Assembly: GCF_003121405.1 (NCBI RefSeq)
Contig: NZ_QBUY01000105.1
Location: 1-32,539, forward strand
Source: Paraburkholderia sp. C35
GTDB lineage: Bacteria; Pseudomonadota; Gammaproteobacteria; Burkholderiales; Burkholderiaceae
Length of the DNA stretch: 32,539 nucleotides
Direction: 5' to 3'
Each line of letters opens with the position of its first letter. The first letter of the stretch is position 1. The translations under genes were made by a program, and so were the position numbers. Shown piece after piece: positions 8,601-17,167 of this stretch. Below the pieces are notes generated by a model that was not told the origin of the DNA, made no database searches, and saw nothing but the letters and a program-made list of their open reading frames with translations.

Positions 8601-10367
8601 GTCGCACTGCTGGTGAACCCACAAGCGGTGCTGCAGCATCGCCATCGCGTCGGTGCGTTTGTCGGCGGGGACGCGTTCGAGTTGCGACAGACCATAGCGC
8701 CAGTCCTGCATGTCCGCCGCAAGCAACGCGCTCGCGTAGTACGCGTCGGGCATGTCGGGATGCATCGCGATCAGGCCATCCATGATGCTTTTCGCATTCG
8801 CATACGCACCCTGCTTCGCGTAGATGCGCGCGAGATCGAGCCGCAGCCATGGATCATCGGGATTGCTCAGCAGCGCGTCTTCGAACAGGCTGCGCGCATT
8901 GCCGAGATCGCCGCGCGCTTCGGCGGCGCGCGCCTGTGCGGCCTGCGCCTCGCCACGCAGACGGTCCGTGCCGCCCACCTTCTTGCGCTGCTCGTCCGTC
9001 AGCTGGTTCGCGAAGCTGAGCGCTTCGTCGCCGCGTCCTTGTGCGGCCAACGCGCCAACGAGGCCGCGTATCGCATCGGGATTGTCGGCCTGGCGGCGCA
9101 GCGCCATGCGGAACGCTGCCTCCGCGCCACGCGGATCGCCGCTTTGCATCAGCACATCGCCGAGTGCGGTTTGCGCGGTGACGTCGCCGGGACTGACGGC
9201 AATCGCTTTTTCGAACGATGCCTTGGCCTGCGCGAGATTGCCGTTGCTCTGCTCGCCGAGACCTTCGCTGGTGTACATCCAGTAGGTCGCGCTATTGAGC
9301 GCCTCGCGCCAGCGCCCCGCCCCACCTTGCTGCGACGCGCGCTGCAAATAATCGCGCGCCTGTGCAAACTGCTCCTGCTTGAGCAACGCGACGCCCATGC
9401 CGCCGAGCGCATCGCCATCATTCGGCGAACTAGAGAGCACCGAACTGAAGCGCGCCTTCGCCGTGACGAGATCGCCGCGATCGAGTGCCGCAAAACCTTC
9501 GGCAATGGTGCGGCCGCGTGCGTCGGCACCCGCATTCTGCTGCGCGCGTTCCGACGCGCGACGATCCTGTTCGGCGATCGAATCGGCGCGCGCCTTGACG
9601 GCGGCATCGTCGGGATAGACGTTGAGATACGCCTGGAACAGCGGCGCATCCGATGCACGCACGCCCAGCCACAACAGCGCCTGGCGCCATGCGGCCTTCG
9701 CCTGCGCGCCGACCACGGAATCCTTCGATAACTGCGCAAGCTGCCCGATACCTTCGCGGCGGTTCGCTTCGCGATACGTCAGATGCTGTGCATAGGCAAG
9801 CGCGAAACGCGGGTCATCGGCATGGTCGCGTGCAAGCTGCTCCAGCCCGCGGCGCGCCTCTTCCCAGCCTTGCGGCGATGAACCGAGCGCCTGGTAATAC
9901 TCGAGCGCCAGTTGCGGATTGTTCGGCTTCGCGCCCAGCGCCTGACGGTACGCCTGCGCCGCCGACGCCTGCTGCCCTGCCTGGGCGAGACGGCGTGCAT
10001 CGTTGACGGCCTGATCGGTCGGACTGGACTGGCCGAGACGGCGCGCGAGCTCATCCATATCCGGATAGTTCGGTGCCACCTGACGCAAGCGCGCCAGATA
10101 TTGCTGCGCACCGGCGCCGTCCTTGCGGTCGGCCATCACGATACCCATGCCGTACAGCGCGTCGGGCTGCTTCGGATCGATACGCAAGACTTTCAGCCAC
10201 GCCTGCTCGGCGAGATCGCCACGCTTGTGCGATTGCCAGTACTTGCCCTGATCGATCAGGACGTTCATCGGGTCGTTCGGCTGCGCCTGCGCGAATGCCG
10301 AGGCCGCCGCGCCCGCGCCGAGCGTGAGCGCGACGCCGATTACGAGCGCGCGTTGGCGGATTGGCAT
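5664..10367 (-). CDS. bcsC: BcsC cellulose export protein: TPR superhelix plus outer-membrane barrel
   Basis: This is the outer-membrane exporter for cellulose: a periplasmic TPR scaffold leading to a beta-barrel pore. From the ATG at 10367 it is 1567 residues; GGGAG lies 5 nt upstream. A TTG four codons earlier is open but lacks that spacing. A signal peptide ends near AFA|QAQ (about residue 26). TPR-type helices run from about 30 to 820. A roughly 340-residue disordered linker (825-1165) is packed with PYPQQ-like repeats. The C-terminal BcsC barrel domain follows (about 1180-1567, ending in a strand rich in aromatic residues). Enterobacterial BcsC is about 1150 residues, so this one is long mainly because of the linker and extra TPRs. 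It overlaps the bcsZ 3' end by 28 bp and is the last gene of the operon. Confidence 0.95.
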   Translation of the reverse strand: MPIRQRALVIGVALTLGAGAAASAFAQAQPNDPMNVLIDQGKYWQSHKRGDLAEQAWLKVLRIDPKQPDALYGMGIVMADRKDGAGAQQYLARLRQVAPNYPDMDELARRLGQSSPTDQAVNDARRLAQAGQQASAAQAYRQALGAKPNNPQLALEYYQALGSSPQGWEEARRGLEQLARDHADDPRFALAYAQHLTYREANRREGIGQLAQLSKDSVVGAQAKAAWRQALLWLGVRASDAPLFQAYLNVYPDDAAVKARADSIAEQDRRASERAQQNAGADARGRTIAEGFAALDRGDLVTAKARFSSVLSSSPNDGDALGGMGVALLKQEQFAQARDYLQRASQQGGAGRWREALNSATYWMYTSEGLGEQSNGNLAQAKASFEKAIAVSPGDVTAQTALGDVLMQSGDPRGAEAAFRMALRRQADNPDAIRGLVGALAAQGRGDEALSFANQLTDEQRKKVGGTDRLRGEAQAAQARAAEARGDLGNARSLFEDALLSNPDDPWLRLDLARIYAKQGAYANAKSIMDGLIAMHPDMPDAYYASALLAADMQDWRYGLSQLERVPADKRTDAMAMLQHRLWVHQQCDEAVALAKSGRVAQARGMLQNAEPIAGNNAELIGAIASAYVSTGDTPRALMMVRSAVARSPNDPGLLLTDAGILLNAGQDIELGEVMRRLASMQLTGQQRTDFEKINVAIVVRRTDALRQANDLASAYDVLSPWLAARPNDPDILAALARLYTANNDNANALATYRLALAQNPTDMGLLLNAAGAATQIRKFDFAENTLKQALRIAPNNADALAAMGRMYRAEGRDSLAAQYFQRSLIAQNAPLARPGATATGANGQPVPSGWDVPLRSRGPIPLPGTNPFANRTSADASNTVPFPAQNTGLTTQPYPMPAMPAYYPPTQPATAPSAPYIAPQPASQINSLRTLAPQAALTDSAVPDTDGYGLDQYGSSQSGGGLAPGQAYPAQGYAQPYQQQPYPQQPYQQPYQQPVYAQPNDASISTPWPMSPQAQAAAQAQVTQGMNARQQSKKRTTKNARATNGNAGYAQQQGGYPQGGYPQQQAYPQQPYPQQPYPQQGYAQQPYPQQPYPQQRAYAQQPYPQQQYQQPYQPQAPQPAYPQNYTNQGYGLVPYVPQPPAPYPTRSAQLQDPDAQNRQYPQPTQAQPLTVEEELAQINREQTSTVGGGIQFRNRDGENGLSNLTDIEVPLQGRIRAGDGHVTVEVTPVTLDAGTASSSADTLARFGSAQVNQSSNPYGSQTATGVGVGVGYQYRGLKVDVGATPFGFREQNMVGGVQFKGGLTDKVSYRLTAERRAVTDSLVSYAGARDALTNLEWGGVTSNGLRGDIGWDDGTSGLYANLAGDYYDGRHVASNTSIKGGGGVYTRLYKDADQTFTIGVNTTLMHYNKNLSYFTYGQGGYFSPQQYAILNLPIEWTGRNGQFTYDLKASIGVQHYRQDDSPYFPLDPGLQSDAVTRFKTSTQAVPDPNAVYPGQSKTGVSYSIDAVGEYQLAPQVTVGAAASFGNAYEYREFVAAVYVRYAFTMQTGMPIFPPRQLKSQYLPVND
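7010..7450 (-). repeat. Degenerate tandem repeats coding for PYPQQ units within bcsC
   Basis: Two blocks, about 7010-7225 and 7381-7450, repeat a 15-21 bp unit. On the minus strand it reads roughly CCGTATCCGCAGCAA, giving PYPQQ, PYQQ and GYPQQ units. The copies vary at third positions, so they have diverged, but the in-frame short-unit structure could still expand or contract by slippage without breaking bcsC. Confidence 0.75.
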
Positions 10368-11575
10368 GTCTTCTCCCAACGCGGCACGAGCCGGCCGTTT
10401 TCATCGAAGCGGTAGCGGCCGTCTGCGGACCCTGTACCGAAGAGCATCAACACCTCGTCGTAATAGACAGGCTGGTTTTGAGTGGATGGCGCTGCGCCTG
10501 GCGCCGTGCCTTGCGCGGGTGCGGGTGTTGCGAGCGCAGCCAGATGCGTTTGCGCGAGACCCGCTGCGCGCGTATCGCCGAGCGCACGGAAGTATGGCAG
10601 CAGCGCGCCCCAGAAACCAATCGGGCCTTCACCCGTAGCGTTGCCCGTGGTCGTCGCGACCTTCTCGGGCGGCACGCCCGTCTGCGCGACCCGGTCGCGC
10701 ATGCCATGTATGGCAGCGAGCCAAGGCTTCGCGAGGGGATCGGCAGGTGCGGTCAGTCCTGCCCACAGATAGACGCGGATCGCGTCGTAGCTGCCCACGT
10801 CGCCCTTTTGCGGATCGACGATGAACTGGCCATCGCCCGAGCTTTCACGATAAGCGGCCCAGTCCGGCGCGAAGCCAAGCGGCGAGGTGGTCTTGACGAG
10901 CTTGAACGCGTTGTCTGCCATGCGCGCCCACGGACCTTTGGGCGACTGCACGGCCATCGCGCGAATCAGCGGCAACGGCAGATAGCTCGGATTCAGGCGC
11001 GTCGTGTTGCCGTTGCGGAAGCCTTGCGGGCCCGGCAGCAGTATCGGTCCAAGGCCACGCAGATCGGCGACTTCCTGCTGTTCGATCTGCGTGACGAGCG
11101 CGTACGCCAGCTTCGTGTACGCGGGTTCATGCCACAAGCGCCCTGCCTCGAACAGATCGAAGGCAATCCACAGATCCGAGTCCGCAGCCGAATTCGGATC
11201 GAGCACGCCATACGAGCCATCCGGCTTTTTGCCCCATTGCCATGAAGGCAGCTTCACGTCCTCACCGTCGAAACGGCCCGCCGACAGATTCGCGCGCGTC
11301 CAGCGCAACAGACGCTCGAAGGTCACGCGGTCGTTGGCGACGAGCGCGAAGAACATGCCGTACGACTGTCCCTCCGACGTGGTCTGCTGCGTGGGCGTCG
11401 AGAAATCGACCACACGTCCGTCCTGCTGCACGAAGCGCGACACGAACGCGCGATACGCGGACCAGTCGTCGCACGTCGCAGCGTGCGCGTTCACGGCCAT
11501 CCCCGCGACGACGCCCGCGCACGCGAGCGCGGCACATAAGCGGCGTGATGAGCGTGAATAAAACGCTGCCCGCAT
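10340..11575 (-). CDS. bcsZ: BcsZ periplasmic endo-1,4-beta-glucanase (GH8)
   Basis: This 411-residue endoglucanase trims nascent cellulose in the periplasm. A signal peptide ends at NAHA|ATC (about residue 32). Glycoside hydrolase family 8 signatures are clear: TSEGQSYGM with the catalytic acid Glu68, WQWGKKPDG, NSAADSDLWIA, NPSYLP, and SYDAIRVYLWAG with Asp264 at the position of the second catalytic acid in BcsZ enzymes. Enterobacterial BcsZ is about 370 residues; the excess here is mostly an Ala/Pro/Gly-rich insert around 345-370. The ATG lies 1 nt after the bcsB stop codon, and the 3' end overlaps bcsC, so translation is probably coupled along the operon. Confidence 0.96.
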   Translation of the reverse strand: MRAAFYSRSSRRLCAALACAGVVAGMAVNAHAATCDDWSAYRAFVSRFVQQDGRVVDFSTPTQQTTSEGQSYGMFFALVANDRVTFERLLRWTRANLSAGRFDGEDVKLPSWQWGKKPDGSYGVLDPNSAADSDLWIAFDLFEAGRLWHEPAYTKLAYALVTQIEQQEVADLRGLGPILLPGPQGFRNGNTTRLNPSYLPLPLIRAMAVQSPKGPWARMADNAFKLVKTTSPLGFAPDWAAYRESSGDGQFIVDPQKGDVGSYDAIRVYLWAGLTAPADPLAKPWLAAIHGMRDRVAQTGVPPEKVATTTGNATGEGPIGFWGALLPYFRALGDTRAAGLAQTHLAALATPAPAQGTAPGAAPSTQNQPVYYDEVLMLFGTGSADGRYRFDENGRLVPRWEKTCQSANARS

Positions 11576-11576
11576 A

Positions 11577-14147
11577 TCAATCCTTCAGCCGGCGCGCGGC
11601 GACCGCGCGCAACAGCCGGTAGAACACAGCCGCGATGATCAGCGCCGCAATCAGGCCGCTCAGCAGCAGTAGCAGCGGATGCACGGACAGCGCCCAACGC
11701 ATGTATTCGATGGGCGACAGATGACCGACGTAGTACACATCGCCGTTCGATACCACTTCGAGCGTCCGGCCGCGCACCACGGTCAGACCGCCCTGGATCG
11801 ACTGGACGAGATCGGGATCGAGCATCGCGTTGGTGAGATCGGTTTCGGACTGGCCCGGCGCCGAAATCAGCGCGACCACGCTGCGGCCTTTTTCGAGCGG
11901 CGACTGGAAGCCGGTGATGATCGCGTCGCCCGACGCATTCACCAGCGACAGGTCCGCGCGCCCCGCCGTGCGCACGCCGCCGCGATCGCCGTGCCACCAG
12001 TTGGCGATGCGGAACGACACGTTCGAGAACTGGATGCGGCGCGTGTCGTCATCGGCGGAGAACGGCATGTCCTTTTCCCACGTGGTCAGCAACGGTTGCT
12101 GACCTGGCGCGCCGATCACCAGCAAGTCTTTGTCCTCGAAACGCTGCACGTCGGCGGCCGTTGCAACGGTCACGCCCGTGACGGGATACGCCGTCGATGC
12201 GCCCATGCGTCCCATCACCATCAGATACAGACTGTAGTCGCTCGGGTTCGCGTTCACAGGCAGGATCACCGCCGTCTGCGACAGGTCGGCGAGTTTGGTG
12301 AACGGCCAGCCGCTGTTGGCGAAGGCAGCCAGATCCGGCATCGCCATGTAGTGCGGGAACGACGACAGATCGATGGTCGAATCGGGATCGATCTCGCCGC
12401 GCACGTTGTCGAGCACCTGGCCCTGGCATTCGCCCGTCTTCGGCATGTCGTAATAGAAGTGGAAGCGCAGTTGCGCCTGCGACGCCAGCAGATGCGGCGG
12501 AATGTAGATCTCTTTCGAAGCGGGCGCCGTGTTGTCGGGCAACAGGCGGTTCAGATAACGGCCGAGATCGAGCATCGACGACGACTGCGCCGGAATGCGC
12601 AGCGCCTGCACGAAGTTGTTGTTGACGCTGACGTTGAGCGTCGAGCGGTCCGGCGCGGGACGTACCGTGAAGCGGTAGCGCAGATCGACGGGCACGCCCT
12701 TCGTGCGCCACGTGAAGAGATCGGGCGGAATGCGCATGTCCACGCGCACCACGTCCGCGTTGTAGCCGCGCACGGACAGATCCTTCGGCACGGTCAGTTC
12801 GCCGAAGCGCACAGGGCGGTCGGTCGGCAGCCAGCCGGGGGCGTCGTAGGCCTGACGTGCGCGCGGCGCGTCGACGTGCGTGATCGTCTGCACGGTGCCC
12901 GACAGAGCGGCTTCACCCAGCGACAGCGCGTTGGCGGCCGTCTTCAGCTCGCGCGCGTCGCGGCCCATCACCAGCAGCAGCTTGCCGTGCGCGGGCGCTT
13001 CGCGATCGACCACGGCCAGCATCGGCCCATTGATGGTGGGCAGCGTGACGCCGGCGGGACGTTCATCGTTGGTGGCGAACACCACCGCGTTGCCTGACAG
13101 CGGCGCATTGTCGAGTTGCGCGGGAAACAGCGCGCCGCGATAACCCGCCAGCGAGCCAAACCACGACGCAACCACGCCCGCTGCTTCGAGCACCTGCGAC
13201 GAAGGCTTCGCGGCAAACACGAACGGCAGTTCGAGACGGCGGATATCGCGCCGGTCGAAGAACGGCAGCGGCAGCGCGCCGAGATCGGGCTTGGTCGCGA
13301 GCGACGCGAAAGTCAGATCCAGCGAACTCGCGTTGCTGACGGTAGCCCACAACGCGCTGCTCGCCGGGTCTTCGCAGCCTTGTGTGTAATGGCCGATCAG
13401 CTGGACGTTCAGGTGATTGAACTCGGTGATCAGGCGCGGCTCAAGCGGAATGTCGCGCGCGAGCAGCGTGCCCGCCTGCTCGCGCGGCAACGGCAAGGTC
13501 GCGGCGACTTCGCCGTTCACCAGCACTTTCAGATGCGACAGGTTCGACAGCAGCGACGGCGAGTAGCTATAGATCAGATGCAGGTTCGCGCCCGTCACGA
13601 CTTCATCGGCGCGCACCGAGAACGGCACGCCGTTCTGGCCATCCACACCGCGCAGTTGCAGCGGATCGAGTGCGCCCAGTTGGGCGAAGGTGAAAGTCTG
13701 GCGGCGTCCGCCCGATACGGCCGTGCCGTTGTCGGCCGTGGTCGGCATCGTGTCGCGGCCACTGCGCACGACGGCGAACGTCTGCGGCACCGGCTCGGCG
13801 AAGGCGGGCTGCAGCGCGGCACGCGGATCGACGGGCTTGGCGGTGGGCAAAGGCGGCACGCCGGCGCTTGCACCCGTCGATGCCGACGGCACGAGCGGCG
13901 TGGTCGCCGGCGTGGTGCCGGGCGTCGTGGCGAGTTCGGCGCGCGTGGCAGAAATCGCCCCGGACGGCGATGAAGGTGCGGCATCGGACGCTGCCTGCAC
14001 GGCAGGCAGCGCGGTCACGAACAGCAGCGCGAACAACAGCGTCGGCAACGCTGCACGCAACGGCCAACGCGATGCCTTGCGCGTCAGCGAACGCACACCG
14101 GTCCTCTTCGCCGCCGAATCAGCGGCGTCGTTTCGCAAGATCCCCAT
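11577..14147 (-). CDS. bcsB: BcsB cellulose synthase periplasmic subunit
   Basis: This 856-residue, membrane-anchored periplasmic partner of BcsA guides the growing glucan out of the synthase channel. It has a long basic N-region followed by a hydrophobic signal (about 30-53), an Ala/Pro/Thr-rich stretch to about 115, and then the alternating carbohydrate-binding and flavodoxin-like domains expected of BcsB. A single C-terminal transmembrane helix (about 823-845, LLLLLSGLIAALIIAAVFY) ends in a short basic tail, as needed for BcsB to dock on BcsA. Length is at the upper end for the family (about 750-850). It starts 3 nt after the bcsA stop and precedes bcsZ by 1 nt. Confidence 0.95.
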   Translation of the reverse strand: MGILRNDAADSAAKRTGVRSLTRKASRWPLRAALPTLLFALLFVTALPAVQAASDAAPSSPSGAISATRAELATTPGTTPATTPLVPSASTGASAGVPPLPTAKPVDPRAALQPAFAEPVPQTFAVVRSGRDTMPTTADNGTAVSGGRRQTFTFAQLGALDPLQLRGVDGQNGVPFSVRADEVVTGANLHLIYSYSPSLLSNLSHLKVLVNGEVAATLPLPREQAGTLLARDIPLEPRLITEFNHLNVQLIGHYTQGCEDPASSALWATVSNASSLDLTFASLATKPDLGALPLPFFDRRDIRRLELPFVFAAKPSSQVLEAAGVVASWFGSLAGYRGALFPAQLDNAPLSGNAVVFATNDERPAGVTLPTINGPMLAVVDREAPAHGKLLLVMGRDARELKTAANALSLGEAALSGTVQTITHVDAPRARQAYDAPGWLPTDRPVRFGELTVPKDLSVRGYNADVVRVDMRIPPDLFTWRTKGVPVDLRYRFTVRPAPDRSTLNVSVNNNFVQALRIPAQSSSMLDLGRYLNRLLPDNTAPASKEIYIPPHLLASQAQLRFHFYYDMPKTGECQGQVLDNVRGEIDPDSTIDLSSFPHYMAMPDLAAFANSGWPFTKLADLSQTAVILPVNANPSDYSLYLMVMGRMGASTAYPVTGVTVATAADVQRFEDKDLLVIGAPGQQPLLTTWEKDMPFSADDDTRRIQFSNVSFRIANWWHGDRGGVRTAGRADLSLVNASGDAIITGFQSPLEKGRSVVALISAPGQSETDLTNAMLDPDLVQSIQGGLTVVRGRTLEVVSNGDVYYVGHLSPIEYMRWALSVHPLLLLLSGLIAALIIAAVFYRLLRAVAARRLKD

Positions 14148-14150
14148 ACC

Positions 14151-16382
14151 TTATTTTCCGTTCTTCGAGTCGTTTGCTGCGGCCTTGCGTCGGCTGCTCC
14201 ATGTGCGCAGGTCGGCATATAAATGTTCGAACAGGCCGCCGATACCGCCCACGCCCACACGCATCACGTGCGACAGGCTCTTGAGCGGTGTATCGACTTC
14301 GCGCCCTTCTGCCCAGCCGGTCCAGGCATCGGCGCGCGCGAACGTGCTCTGCACGAAATCGAGTTCCTGCTCGCGCGTCATCGGCGCGAACTTGAGGCCA
14401 ACGCGGCCCGGCACCGAGTAGGTGACGTCGGCGGGAAACACGAACTCTTCCTGGCCGCGAAACAGCGACACCACCACGCTTTCATGCAGCGGCACCTGAA
14501 TGGCAGCAGGCAATTGCAGCGCGACGCCGCCTTCGGCGTAATCGACCGTTTCGCACACCAGCGTGCGGCCCGTCGAGAAGCGCAGCGAAGCGGGAATGCG
14601 CATCGCCACGCGGTGTGTCGAGCGCACCTGACGCTGCTCACGTGCTGCCGCGACGCTCGCGCCGAGAATCAGCATGTTGTAGCCCGTCCACGCGAGATTC
14701 AGCACGGTCGTCTGCACTTCGCTGTGCGAGCTCGAATTGAGCACGATATGCACGCAACCGACGATAAAGCCGATCAGGTTCAGCGCCAGCAGAATCAGAT
14801 ACGGACGCGAGATGCCCCAGTCGAAGTACTGCTCTTCGATGCGCCCGCCCTTCGCCGTCACGTTGAACTTGCCGAGCTTCGGGTTGATCAGCGCGAGCAG
14901 TGTCGGTGCCGTGATGTACGACGCGAGCACCGATTCATACACTTCCGACCAGAACGAATGGCGGAACTTCTGCTGCATCCGCGAGTTCGTGATGTTCGCG
15001 TGGAACATGTGCGGCAGCGCGAAGATCGCGATCGTGCCCGCCGCTGCCTGGATGATGTGCGCGTTGAAGAACAGGAACGACAGCGGCGCCGTGAGGAACA
15101 CGAGACGCGGGATGCCGTAGAAGAAGTGCATCATCGCGTTGAGATAACACAGCCGCTGGCCGAACGAGAGACCGCGCCCCGTCAATGGATTGTCGATACG
15201 GAAAATCTGCGTCATGCCGCGCGCCCAGCGGATACGCTGGCCGATGTGGCCGCCGAGGCTTTCCGTCGCAAGACCGGCCGCCTGCGGAATCGCGAGATAG
15301 GCCGTCGTATAGCCTTTGCGGTGCAGCTTGAGTGCCGTGTGTGCGTCTTCCGTGACGGTCTCGACGGCAATGCCGCCGATCTCTTCCACCATCGTGCGGC
15401 GCAAGAGCGCGCACGAACCGCAGAAGAACGTCGCGTTCCACAGGTCGTTGCCGTCCTGCACGAGACCATAGAACAGTTCGCCCTCGTTCGGCACCTTGCG
15501 GAACGTGCCGAGATTCTTTTCGAACGGATCGGCGGAGAAGAAATGGTGCGGCGTCTGCAGCATCGACAGCTTCTTGTCGCGCAGGAACCCGCCAAGGCCC
15601 ACTTGCAGGAACGAACGTGTCGGGATGTGATCGCAATCGAAGATCGCGAAGTACTCGCCGTCGGTAATCTTTAGCGCTTCATTGATGTTGCCGGCCTTCG
15701 CGTGACGGTTGTGCGAGCGGATCGTCCACGCCACGCCCACTTCTTCGCAGAACGCCTTGAACTCGGGACGGCGGCCGTCGTCGAGCACATGAATGGAGAG
15801 CTTGTCCTTCGGATAGTCGAGCGCGATGGCTGCGTAGATGGTCGGCTTCACCACCGACAGCGGCTCGTTGTAGGTCGGGATGAAAATATCGACGGTCGGC
15901 CAGGCCGCGCGATCCACGGGCAACGGCATCGGCTTGCGGCGCAGCGGCCACGCGGTCTGGAAGTAACCGAGCATCAGCACCAGCGCCGCATACACTTCCG
16001 CCGATACCAGCAGCAGCCCCCACACGGCGTCGAGCGGGCGCTCCCAGTAGGTGGTTTCCGTCAGACGCCAGTACATATAGCGGCCCGTCGCGATCACCGA
16101 CAGCATGATCATCACGAGTGTCGCGTAGTGCCCTTGCGCGCGGCGGAACAGCATCGCAAGCACGAAGCAGCAGACGGCGAACGTGAGTTGCTCGCCAAAT
16201 GCCAGCGGCACCGTGAAGACGAAGAACAGCGCCGCCAGCGCGAACAGCACGAGCACGATCGTAACGGGCTTGCTGCCCAGAATGCGTCCGTCGATCAGAT
16301 GCGAAGCCAGCCGGTCGAAACGCGAGCGGCGCGGCGGCTCGGCGTCGGCGGCTTCGAGGATGTCTTCCTGTGTGGTGCTCAT
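14151..16382 (-). CDS. bcsA: BcsA cellulose synthase catalytic subunit with PilZ domain
   Basis: This inner-membrane GT2 enzyme polymerises UDP-glucose into cellulose and moves it across the membrane. I chose the ATG at 16382 (MSTTQEDIL, 743 residues) because it overlaps the bcsQ stop in an ATGA and has GAGG 8 nt upstream; an earlier in-frame start would run into bcsQ. All catalytic motifs are present: DDG at 201-203, DCD at 249-251, TED at 344-346 and QRIRW at 382-386. Transmembrane segments lie both before (about 40-140) and after (about 410-580) the catalytic domain. The C-terminal PilZ domain has RSTHR at 587-591 and DYAEGG at 614-619, so c-di-GMP activation is expected. Length is typical for BcsA proteins outside the enterobacteria. 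Confidence 0.97.
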   Translation of the reverse strand: MSTTQEDILEAADAEPPRRSRFDRLASHLIDGRILGSKPVTIVLVLFALAALFFVFTVPLAFGEQLTFAVCCFVLAMLFRRAQGHYATLVMIMLSVIATGRYMYWRLTETTYWERPLDAVWGLLLVSAEVYAALVLMLGYFQTAWPLRRKPMPLPVDRAAWPTVDIFIPTYNEPLSVVKPTIYAAIALDYPKDKLSIHVLDDGRRPEFKAFCEEVGVAWTIRSHNRHAKAGNINEALKITDGEYFAIFDCDHIPTRSFLQVGLGGFLRDKKLSMLQTPHHFFSADPFEKNLGTFRKVPNEGELFYGLVQDGNDLWNATFFCGSCALLRRTMVEEIGGIAVETVTEDAHTALKLHRKGYTTAYLAIPQAAGLATESLGGHIGQRIRWARGMTQIFRIDNPLTGRGLSFGQRLCYLNAMMHFFYGIPRLVFLTAPLSFLFFNAHIIQAAAGTIAIFALPHMFHANITNSRMQQKFRHSFWSEVYESVLASYITAPTLLALINPKLGKFNVTAKGGRIEEQYFDWGISRPYLILLALNLIGFIVGCVHIVLNSSSHSEVQTTVLNLAWTGYNMLILGASVAAAREQRQVRSTHRVAMRIPASLRFSTGRTLVCETVDYAEGGVALQLPAAIQVPLHESVVVSLFRGQEEFVFPADVTYSVPGRVGLKFAPMTREQELDFVQSTFARADAWTGWAEGREVDTPLKSLSHVMRVGVGGIGGLFEHLYADLRTWSSRRKAAANDSKNGK

Positions 16383-17167
16383 GCGACGTTCCTCGGCAGA
16401 CGTGCCTGACCGTTCAGGCGCGCGCCCAGCCAGTCGCCGCATGCGCGCAGATCGGCAGCCGCCTGGCTGTGCGTGTCGTAATGGATCACGGTCGTGTCGT
16501 AAGCCAGCGATTCGCTCACGCCCTGATCGAGATGGATCACGCCGGGAAACAGATGATCGGCGAGCGAATCGCGCAACACCTTCACCACGTCTTTCGTGAG
16601 GCTGCGGCTCTGGTCGACCTGATTGATCACATAGCCATAGCCGAGGAAGTTCTGGCGCGGCAGCGCGTAGGTCTGGATCAGCCGCTCCATTTGCGGAATC
16701 GCTGCGTACGAAGCGGCGTCGGCGATCACCACGTTCAGCACGAAATCCGCCGCCAGCAGCGCGGCACGCGTATAGACCGTCGCGCCAGGCGGCGTGTCGA
16801 TCATCACGATGTCGTCGGTATCGAGCGCGAGCGCTTCGAGCGAATCGCGGATCAGATAGGGATCGGCATCGAGCCGCGCTTCGAACTCGCGCCGGTCGTC
16901 TTCATTCAGCGCGCCATGCGGCATCGCCGTAATGCCGTCGATGCCGTCGAACATCACCGTGCGCCACGATGCGCCTGCGAGCGTCGCGCGCGCCACGCCG
17001 TCGAAGTTGTCGATGGGAATGCCGAAGTGCAGACGCAGCGCGTTCTGCGGATCGAAGTCGACTGCGATCACGCGACGTCCGTTCGAACCCAGCACCGATG
17101 ACAGATTGGCAGCCAGCGTCGTCTTGCCGACGCCGCCCTTGGCGGAAACAACGGATACGCCTCTCAT
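16379..17167 (-). CDS. bcsQ: BcsQ, MinD/ParA-type ATPase of the cellulose operon
   Basis: This 262-residue deviant-Walker ATPase is needed for placing or stabilising the cellulose synthase. The Walker A loop KGGVGKTT covers residues 10-17 with the signature lysine at 10. The switch region reads VDFDPQ (36-41) and Walker B VMIDTPPG ends the sheet at Asp124. No C-terminal amphipathic targeting helix is obvious. The gene overlaps bcsP by 4 bp (ATGA) at its start and bcsA by 4 bp at its end, which suggests coupled translation. In E. coli BcsQ partners with BcsR; here the BcsR-like N-terminus of BcsP is the natural candidate partner. Confidence 0.93.
   Translation of the reverse strand: MRGVSVVSAKGGVGKTTLAANLSSVLGSNGRRVIAVDFDPQNALRLHFGIPIDNFDGVARATLAGASWRTVMFDGIDGITAMPHGALNEDDRREFEARLDADPYLIRDSLEALALDTDDIVMIDTPPGATVYTRAALLAADFVLNVVIADAASYAAIPQMERLIQTYALPRQNFLGYGYVINQVDQSRSLTKDVVKVLRDSLADHLFPGVIHLDQGVSESLAYDTTVIHYDTHSQAAADLRACGDWLGARLNGQARLPRNVA

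Noticed and set aside
7563..9731. A 722-codon open frame on the plus strand
   Set aside because: It is antisense to the TPR part of bcsC, has shadow-like Arg/Ala-rich composition and no domain features.
11679..13097. Long plus-strand frame opposite bcsB
   Set aside because: Antisense shadow of a gene with full family support; composition is His/Arg-rich and no motif is visible.
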